A stretch of DNA of 10,300 nt from Desulfobacteraceae bacterium (GTDB lineage: Bacteria; Desulfobacterota; Desulfobacteria; Desulfobacterales; Desulfosarcinaceae): the NCBI GenBank assembly GCA_027025615.1, contig JALVQM010000411.1, positions 1 through 10,300 of the forward strand, written 5' to 3'. The translations under genes were made by a program, and so were the position numbers. A model generated the notes under the pieces. That model saw only the letters and a list, made by a program, of their open reading frames with translations. It did no database searches and was not told the origin of the DNA. This document shows, piece by piece, positions 5,572 to 10,300 of this stretch (the first letter of the stretch is position 1; every line of letters begins with the position of its first letter).

Positions 5572-6876
5572 ATGAAAGAAAAGCTTCGTTTGCAATATGA
5601 TGCCCTGGTGGTTGGAGGTGGAATTGCAGGTTTGCAATCAGCTTTGGACCTGGCAGACCAGGATTTCAAAGTGGCGGTTGTGGAAAGAGATGCTACAATC
5701 GGTGGTAAAATGATTCGTTTGTCCAAGGTTTTCCCTACCCTTGATTGCGCCAGTTGTATCACAACGCCGAAGATGGCCGCCGCTGCCCATCATGACAATA
5801 TCGATCTTTTCACTTATTGCGAAGTAAATTCTCTAAACCGCTCCGATGGGCAATTGGAAGCTTCCATTACCCAGAAAGCCCGTTACGTTGATGCCGACAA
5901 ATGCATAGGCTGTCGCCAGTGCGAATATAATTGCCCGGTATATGTGCCCGATGATGAGCAGGGTGGTTTTAATTTACGCAAAGCTGCATATATCCCTTTT
6001 TCTAACGCTATTCCCCAGTTGGCCTTGATAGACGTAGAAAATTGTGCTCTTTGCGGAAAATGTGCCAAGGTTTGTCCTACAGATGCCATAGATTATGCTC
6101 AGAAGCCTGAAGATTTCATCATTGAGGCAAAGACCGCCGTTTTGGCAACCGGCTTCAGGCTGACTGATTTGAACCAGAAAAAGCAGTATGGCATGGGGCA
6201 GGTGGCAAATGTCATCAGCTCGCTTCAAATGGAGCGTTTATTGGCTCCCCACGGACCATACCAGAGGGTGATCAGGCCTTCTGATGGTAAAGAGCCTGAA
6301 TCCATCGCTTATGTCCAGTGTGCCGGATCGCGTGATTTAAGTCTTGGTATCTCATATTGTTCAAGGGTCTGCTGCATGTATGCTATCAAGCAGGCCATGC
6401 TTCTTTCGGGGGCCTTGCCGTTGGCTGATATTACTATTTACTACATGGACATCAGGGCTTTTGGTAAAGGCTATGAGCAATTCTACCAGAATGCCAAGGC
6501 CATGGGTATTGAATTTGTAAAAGCTAAAGTGGGTCTCATCGAACAAGGTGAAAACCATAATGTTCTTCTTAGAATAGAAGAACAGGAAGGTGACGGAAGG
6601 GTAACCCGGCGTGAGCATGATCTTGTGGTCTTATCTTTGGGAATGATACCTGATTGGAACCCGGCCGGAATATGTAAAGTGACTACTGACGATGATGCTT
6701 TCATCAAGTGTATTCAGCCAAAGCTTTCACCGACCTTAACTGAAATGGAAGGTGTTTTCGTGGCAGGCACAGCCGCCGGACCCAAGGACATAGTTGATAC
6801 CATTGCTGAAGCGGGTGCAGCGGCTATGGAAGCATCCAACTATCTCAATTCGTTGGCTTCAGGCAGGGCTGCCTGA
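5572..6876 (+). CDS. qmoA: QmoA-like HdrA-family FAD/iron-sulfur subunit
   Basis: A cytoplasmic flavoprotein of 434 residues, close to the usual QmoA length and shorter than full HdrA. It starts with the FAD-binding motif VVGGGIAGLQSALDLA (13-28), followed by the HdrA-typical TLDCASC (56-62). An inserted two-cluster ferredoxin segment has CIGCRQCEYNCP (111-122) and CALCGKCAKVCP (158-169). Then come VQCAGSRD...YCSRVCC, shared by HdrA proteins, and the C-terminal FAD contacts (GVFVAGTAAGPKDI, IAEAGAAAMEA). All cluster cysteines are present. In sulfate reducers QmoA works with QmoB and QmoC to exchange electrons between menaquinone and APS reductase. No aprBA or sat is visible here, so the soluble partner is open. 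It follows mvhD after a 189-nt gap and precedes a second HdrA. It could equally belong to an Hdr complex other than classical Qmo. Confidence 0.88.
   Translation: MKEKLRLQYDALVVGGGIAGLQSALDLADQDFKVAVVERDATIGGKMIRLSKVFPTLDCASCITTPKMAAAAHHDNIDLFTYCEVNSLNRSDGQLEASITQKARYVDADKCIGCRQCEYNCPVYVPDDEQGGFNLRKAAYIPFSNAIPQLALIDVENCALCGKCAKVCPTDAIDYAQKPEDFIIEAKTAVLATGFRLTDLNQKKQYGMGQVANVISSLQMERLLAPHGPYQRVIRPSDGKEPESIAYVQCAGSRDLSLGISYCSRVCCMYAIKQAMLLSGALPLADITIYYMDIRAFGKGYEQFYQNAKAMGIEFVKAKVGLIEQGENHNVLLRIEEQEGDGRVTRREHDLVVLSLGMIPDWNPAGICKVTTDDDAFIKCIQPKLSPTLTEMEGVFVAGTAAGPKDIVDTIAEAGAAAMEASNYLNSLASGRAA
6859..6876 (+). promoter_or_regulatory. Hairpin at the 3' end of qmoA
   Basis: TCAGGCA (6859-6865) and TGCCTGA (6870-6876) form a perfect 7-bp stem with the loop GGGC; the qmoA stop codon is the last part of the stem. 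The sequence after it is T-rich but not a clean T tract. It may stabilise the upstream mRNA or cause partial termination between the two flavoprotein genes. Confidence 0.35.
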
Positions 6877-6881
6877 TTATT

Positions 6882-6903
6882 TATACTTTCAATAAAAAGT
6901 ATA
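6882..6903. repeat. AT-rich inverted repeat in the qmoA-qmoB gap
   Basis: TATACTTT (6882-6889) and AAAGTATA (6896-6903) form a perfect 8-bp dyad with a 6-nt centre, 5 nt after the qmoA stop. It could be a weak hairpin or an operator. The rest of the 129-nt gap to the next gene holds TATATGTATATG-type AT-rich sequence and, at its end, the AAAGGAG ribosome binding site (6989-6995). Confidence 0.3.
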
Positions 6904-7005
6904 TGTATATGTATAAAGCTGTTAATTTTCAAATCTTTTACGGAAAGTTATGGTGCCACTTTACACTGATTGAAGCAATAATGCGGTCAAAGGAGTTACA
7001 GGGCA

Positions 7006-8919
7006 ATGTCATCTGATAAGGACAAGCAGTCAACAAGCGAGCAGAAGAAAGTCGGAATATATATTTGCCATTGTGGAGGAAATATTTCCGATCATGTAGA
7101 TGTGGAGAAGCTTGCCGAGAAAGTAAAGGATATCGAGGGCGTTGCGGTTGTGCACACCAATACGTTCATGTGCTCTGACCCAGGGCAGGAACTGATCCAA
7201 AATGACATCAAAGATGGTAAAGTAGACAGAGTTGTCGTGGCTTCCTGTGCGCCCTCGTTGCACGAGCTGACTTTCAGGGGGGCTATCAAACGCGCCGGCA
7301 TGAACCCTTATCTTTACGAGCATGCCAATATCCGTGAACAGGTAAGTTGGGTCCACCATGGTCAGCCGGCTACCGAGAAAGCCGCCGGCTTGGTTGCCGG
7401 AGCGGTTGCAAAGGCATTGAGATTGGAGCCCCTGGAGCCGATTCGGGTTGAAGCCCATCGCCATGCCACTGTTATCGGTGCCGGAGTATCCGGGTTAAGG
7501 GCAGCTTATGATCTGGCCCGGCGTGGTCTGGAAGTAGCATTGGTTGAAAAGTCACCTTTCTTGGGTGGACAGACTGTTAACCTTGGCAGTTTGGTTCCCA
7601 CCGGGGAACTGGCTGAAGAAGTCATTACCCAGATAGCAGAAAAAGTTCTGAGCAATGACAGGATAAAAATTTATACTTGTACCCAGGTTACCGGATGGGA
7701 AGGATTTGTTGGCAACTTCCGATTAACCTTGACCCGAAAACAACCTTCCGATGCGCAGTCAATCGCCCTCTTGAAGAAAGCAAAAGATCACAACTTGGCT
7801 GAAGGCGAATATCTTCAGGCTGCAGGCGTTTTCCCGGGCAATGTGCCTGAAAACGAACAGACAATTTCTATAGATACCGGAGCCATTGTAATGGCAACCG
7901 GTTTTAAATCATATGTGCCACGTGAAGGTGAATATGGGTATTTAAAAAGCAATGCGGTAATAACCCTTCCGGAGCTAGTAAAGTTGCTTTCCCGGTATCC
8001 AAACCGTAGGGGGAAATTCTTGCAGGTAAATGGGAAGCAGGTAAGGAGAATTGCCTTTATTCATTGCGTTGGCAGCCGTCAGATACCAGGTATCCACGAA
8101 TCTGACCAGGAAGGCCATTTGAACGAATACTGTTCGCGTACTTGTTGTGCCGCTATCCTCCAGGCTGCAGTTCAAATCAGAAAGGCATTTCCAGGAACGC
8201 GGGTTTTCGATTTTTACCGAGATATCCGCACTTATGGACGTGGGCAGGAAGATGTTTACGAAGAAGCTTCCAAGCTCAGGGTTACCTTCTTCAGATTTGA
8301 GCCTGAAGATCAGCCACAGGTTGAAACGATTTCAAACGGCCAATTTCCACTGCAAGTGAGTGTCAAGGATACCCTGACATTCGGTGAACAGATCGATGTG
8401 CCGGTTGATTTGGTTGTCCTCGCTACTGCGATGGAGCCAATGCCCATTAAGGATTTGGTTGAGCTCATGAAACTTCCCGTGGGAGCTGACCGTTTCCTGC
8501 AGGAAGTTCATCCAAAGTTGAGGCCTGTTGAAGTGGCCAATACGGGCGTCTTGTTGGCAGGTACCTGTCAGGCACCAATGGATGTGGGTGAAGCATGCAA
8601 TGCGGCCCAGGCTGCTGCCGCCAAAACGACTGCTTTGCTTGCCAGGGGCTATGTGGAGTTGGATCCTTTTGTAGCCCGTGTTGATACAGAAAAGTGTGAA
8701 GGCAATGGTTTGTGCGAACAAGCCTGTCCAATAGATGGTGCAATTCAAGTTAAAGAGAAAGAGGTCGATGGGCAGATTGTCAGGAAAGCTGAAATCACTC
8801 CGGCCCTTTGCACCGGATGTGGTATTTGTGTTGCTGTTTGTCCTTCGCGTGCTCTTGACATCAATGGTTGGACCCTTGAACAATATGAAGCAATGGTGGA
8901 CGCAATAGTTGCTGCCTGA
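7006..8919 (+). CDS. hdrA: Full-length HdrA/QmoB-type FAD iron-sulfur protein
   Basis: A cytoplasmic flavoprotein of 637 residues, the usual HdrA length. The N-terminal HdrA domain begins KKVGIYICHCGGN and carries C21, C23, C56 (MCSDPGQE) and C81 (ASCAPSLHE), probably ligands of an Fe-S cluster. FAD binding is shown by VIGAGVSGLRAAYDLARRG (156-174). Conserved HdrA segments follow: IHCVGSRQIPG, YCSRTCC, DIRTYGRGQEDVYEEA and VLLAGTCQAPMDVGEA. A C-terminal ferredoxin domain follows (from ~560). Its second motif CTGCGICVAVCP (602-613) is complete, but the first, CEGNGLCEQACP (564-575), has Asn567 in place of the second Cys. The inserted ferredoxin segment of methanogen HdrA is missing, while QmoA next door has one. 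As I recall, Desulfovibrio QmoB is longer, with a fused MvhD domain; here MvhD is separate. AAAGGAG lies 10 nt before the ATG. By position it plays the QmoB part. Confidence 0.9.
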   Translation: MSSDKDKQSTSEQKKVGIYICHCGGNISDHVDVEKLAEKVKDIEGVAVVHTNTFMCSDPGQELIQNDIKDGKVDRVVVASCAPSLHELTFRGAIKRAGMNPYLYEHANIREQVSWVHHGQPATEKAAGLVAGAVAKALRLEPLEPIRVEAHRHATVIGAGVSGLRAAYDLARRGLEVALVEKSPFLGGQTVNLGSLVPTGELAEEVITQIAEKVLSNDRIKIYTCTQVTGWEGFVGNFRLTLTRKQPSDAQSIALLKKAKDHNLAEGEYLQAAGVFPGNVPENEQTISIDTGAIVMATGFKSYVPREGEYGYLKSNAVITLPELVKLLSRYPNRRGKFLQVNGKQVRRIAFIHCVGSRQIPGIHESDQEGHLNEYCSRTCCAAILQAAVQIRKAFPGTRVFDFYRDIRTYGRGQEDVYEEASKLRVTFFRFEPEDQPQVETISNGQFPLQVSVKDTLTFGEQIDVPVDLVVLATAMEPMPIKDLVELMKLPVGADRFLQEVHPKLRPVEVANTGVLLAGTCQAPMDVGEACNAAQAAAAKTTALLARGYVELDPFVARVDTEKCEGNGLCEQACPIDGAIQVKEKEVDGQIVRKAEITPALCTGCGICVAVCPSRALDINGWTLEQYEAMVDAIVAA

Positions 8920-8948
8920 AGTTTTCAGGTTGCAGGGGAATTAAAAAA

Positions 8949-9233
8949 ATGGCGAATAGACTAAGCAAAGAAGAAATGAAAGCGTTACGACAACAGCGTA
9001 AAGCATATATAGACAATGCTCAGCAAGTCATGAAGAAGCAACGTAAGCTTATAAAGGCAATTAAAGAGCAAATAAAAGAAGAAGGCAAGACTGTGCCCCA
9101 AATAGCCGAGGCCACTAAGCTTCCAAGTGACCAGGTATTGCTCTACATTGCAACCTTACGAAAGTACGGTCAGGTTGTCGAGGTGGAACAAGAAGGTGAT
9201 TACTTTTCTTATAGGCTTAACGCAGACGCTTGA
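8949..9233 (+). CDS. Small winged-helix-like protein inside the qmo cluster
   Basis: A 94-residue, strongly basic protein without membrane segments. Residues ~5-45 look like a long charged helix, possibly a coiled coil (RLSKEEMKALRQQRKAYI, then QVMKKQRKLIKAIKEQI). Residues ~48-90 fit a winged helix-turn-helix: KTVPQIAEATKLPSDQVLLYIATLRKYGQVVEV, then a wing-like strand pair ending FSYRLNADA. There are no cysteines, so it binds no Fe-S cluster. It lies 29 nt after the HdrA/QmoB stop and 44 nt before the QmoC gene, so it is almost surely co-transcribed. It may be a regulator of the cluster or a structural or assembly partner of the complex (inference). I do not recognise a named family. Confidence 0.75.
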   Translation: MANRLSKEEMKALRQQRKAYIDNAQQVMKKQRKLIKAIKEQIKEEGKTVPQIAEATKLPSDQVLLYIATLRKYGQVVEVEQEGDYFSYRLNADA

Positions 9234-9277
9234 TAATATAATATCCGGCAAATGTTAATCAACAGGAGAATAAGGAT

Positions 9278-10300
9278 ATGGGTGCCACTGTTAACCCGGA
9301 ACTTGTAGACAATTTGGAGAAGTTCGGGATTGCCGATGCTTCGGCCTGTTTCAATTGCGGTAATTGTACTGCGGTTTGTTCACTTTCATCCGAAGATACT
9401 CCTTTCCCACGTAAAGTGATTCGTTACCTTCAGCTTGGGCTGAACGACCGCCTGGTTCAAAGCCCTGAACCATGGTTGTGCTACTATTGCGGCGAATGCA
9501 GTGAAACTTGTCCTCGGCAAGCAAATCCCGGGGAAGTTATGATGGGACTGCGAAGATATCTGACATCAGCCTATGATTGGACTGGTATTTCAAGACTTTT
9601 TTATACTTCAAAGATCTTTGAAGTTTTATCTATTCTGGTCATGGCCGCCTTGGTGGGGCTGGGTTTTTATTTTTACCATGGACCTATGCTTACCGATCGG
9701 GTGGCTTTGAACGTGTTTGCTTCAAACAGGGTCATAGAAATCCTGGATCTCGTCATGCTGGCTGTACTTTCATTTCTTTTGTTATCCAATGCCTGGCGAC
9801 TTTTCAAGGCGGTGATGGGTGACCCAAAGCAGTACCCGGAGTTGAACATGTCGGCTAAGCAGCAGGCCCTGAACCGTCCTTTCATGGGGGTTCCTCTGCG
9901 AATATACCTTTCAGAAGCCAAAGAATTTTTAGTCCAATTTTTGACCCAAAAAAGATTCGGAAGCTGTGGTACTGCATCGCAACGCAAGCAGTGGCTGGTC
10001 CATTTTCTGATAATGACGGGTTACAGCTCGGTTTTCCTCCTGGTAGTGGTCGGCATCCGCTGGTTCCAGAGAGATATATTTTATCCTATTTGGCATCCTG
10101 TTCGTCTGCTGGGATATTATGCCACCTTTGCTATCCTTTATGGAACCACTTATGCGATTGTCGGACGTCTTAAGAAAAGCAAAACTGTATATGAAAATTC
10201 ACATTCTACCGACTGGGCGTTTTTGATTCTGCTTTGGCTGACCACCTTCAGCGGTATCCTGATTCACTTTACACGTTGGCTGGAAATGCCACTGACCACA
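9278..10300 (+). CDS. qmoC: QmoC-type HdrC-cytochrome b fusion, membrane subunit (partial at the right edge)
   Basis: An open frame of 341 codons without a stop reaches the window edge. The N-terminal HdrC-like part has two [4Fe-4S] motifs: CFNCGNCTAVC (24-34) and CYYCGECSETCP (68-79). The C-terminal part is a membrane cytochrome b of the HdrE/NarI type. Hydrophobic helices lie near 113-133, 152-172, 240-262, 275-296 and 312-331. His242, His273 and His330 in or next to them are candidate heme b ligands. QmoC oxidises or reduces menaquinone at the membrane and passes electrons to the HdrA-like subunits. AGGAG (9264-9268) precedes the ATG. Known QmoC proteins are about 380 residues, so only the end is likely missing. 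Many Gram-positive sulfate reducers are reported to have HdrBC in place of QmoC, so its presence here is of note if the host is Bacillota. Confidence 0.9.
   Translation, partial: MGATVNPELVDNLEKFGIADASACFNCGNCTAVCSLSSEDTPFPRKVIRYLQLGLNDRLVQSPEPWLCYYCGECSETCPRQANPGEVMMGLRRYLTSAYDWTGISRLFYTSKIFEVLSILVMAALVGLGFYFYHGPMLTDRVALNVFASNRVIEILDLVMLAVLSFLLLSNAWRLFKAVMGDPKQYPELNMSAKQQALNRPFMGVPLRIYLSEAKEFLVQFLTQKRFGSCGTASQRKQWLVHFLIMTGYSSVFLLVVVGIRWFQRDIFYPIWHPVRLLGYYATFAILYGTTYAIVGRLKKSKTVYENSHSTDWAFLILLWLTTFSGILIHFTRWLEMPLTT

Noticed and set aside
8332..8883. A 183-codon open frame on the minus strand inside the HdrA/QmoB gene
   Set aside because: It is antisense to a well-supported conserved coding region and shows no recognisable protein features. 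The same holds for the minus-strand frames inside tusA, mvhD and qmoA.

Overview
The window looks like a chromosomal piece of an anaerobic, sulfur-metabolising bacterium, most likely Bacillota (Clostridia, Desulfotomaculum/Peptococcaceae-like). This is inferred from the 5S rRNA type, strong AGGAGG-like ribosome binding sites, moderate GC, and a Qmo/Hdr iron-sulfur flavoprotein operon. No taxonomic marker was searched, so the placement is tentative.

Layout. (1) Positions 1-330 hold the 3' end of a 23S rRNA, a complete 5S rRNA and a strong intrinsic terminator, i.e. the end of an rRNA operon. (2) Positions 347-1911, minus strand, hold an ABC ATPase and permease of the nitrate/sulfonate/taurine class that overlap by 4 nt. 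No substrate-binding protein is visible. (3) Positions about 1915-2786, minus strand, hold decayed sequence. Most of it is the C-terminal part of a BioB-like radical SAM protein, broken by an amber stop and a frameshift. (4) Positions 2783-4165, minus strand, hold a sigma-54 activator with a cysteine-rich PAS sensor, an AAA+ domain and a Fis-type HTH. (5) Positions 4166-4398 are a divergent regulatory region with a -24/-12 promoter and, upstream of it, a symmetric array of activator-site-like repeats. (6) From 4399 to the right edge, plus strand, runs a cluster: a cysteine-less TusA-like protein, a canonical TusA, a free-standing MvhD/FlpD-like protein, a QmoA-like HdrA paralogue, a full-length HdrA/QmoB-type protein, a small winged-helix-like protein, and a QmoC-type HdrC-cytochrome b fusion that runs off the window.

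How the genes may work together (inference). QmoC-type proteins exchange electrons with membrane menaquinone through heme b and pass them via HdrC-like [4Fe-4S] clusters to the HdrA-like flavoproteins. MvhD is an electron-transfer adaptor to HdrA. TusA carries persulfide sulfur between enzymes. Their grouping suggests a quinone-interacting Hdr complex linked to a TusA-bound sulfur substrate, or to a sulfur-oxyanion pathway, switched on by the neighbouring sigma-54 activator. The most noteworthy points are the sigma-54 promoter with its symmetric repeat array, the paired Cys-less and Cys-containing TusA proteins next to mvhD-qmo, the separate MvhD, and an Asn in place of a cluster cysteine in the HdrA ferredoxin domain.
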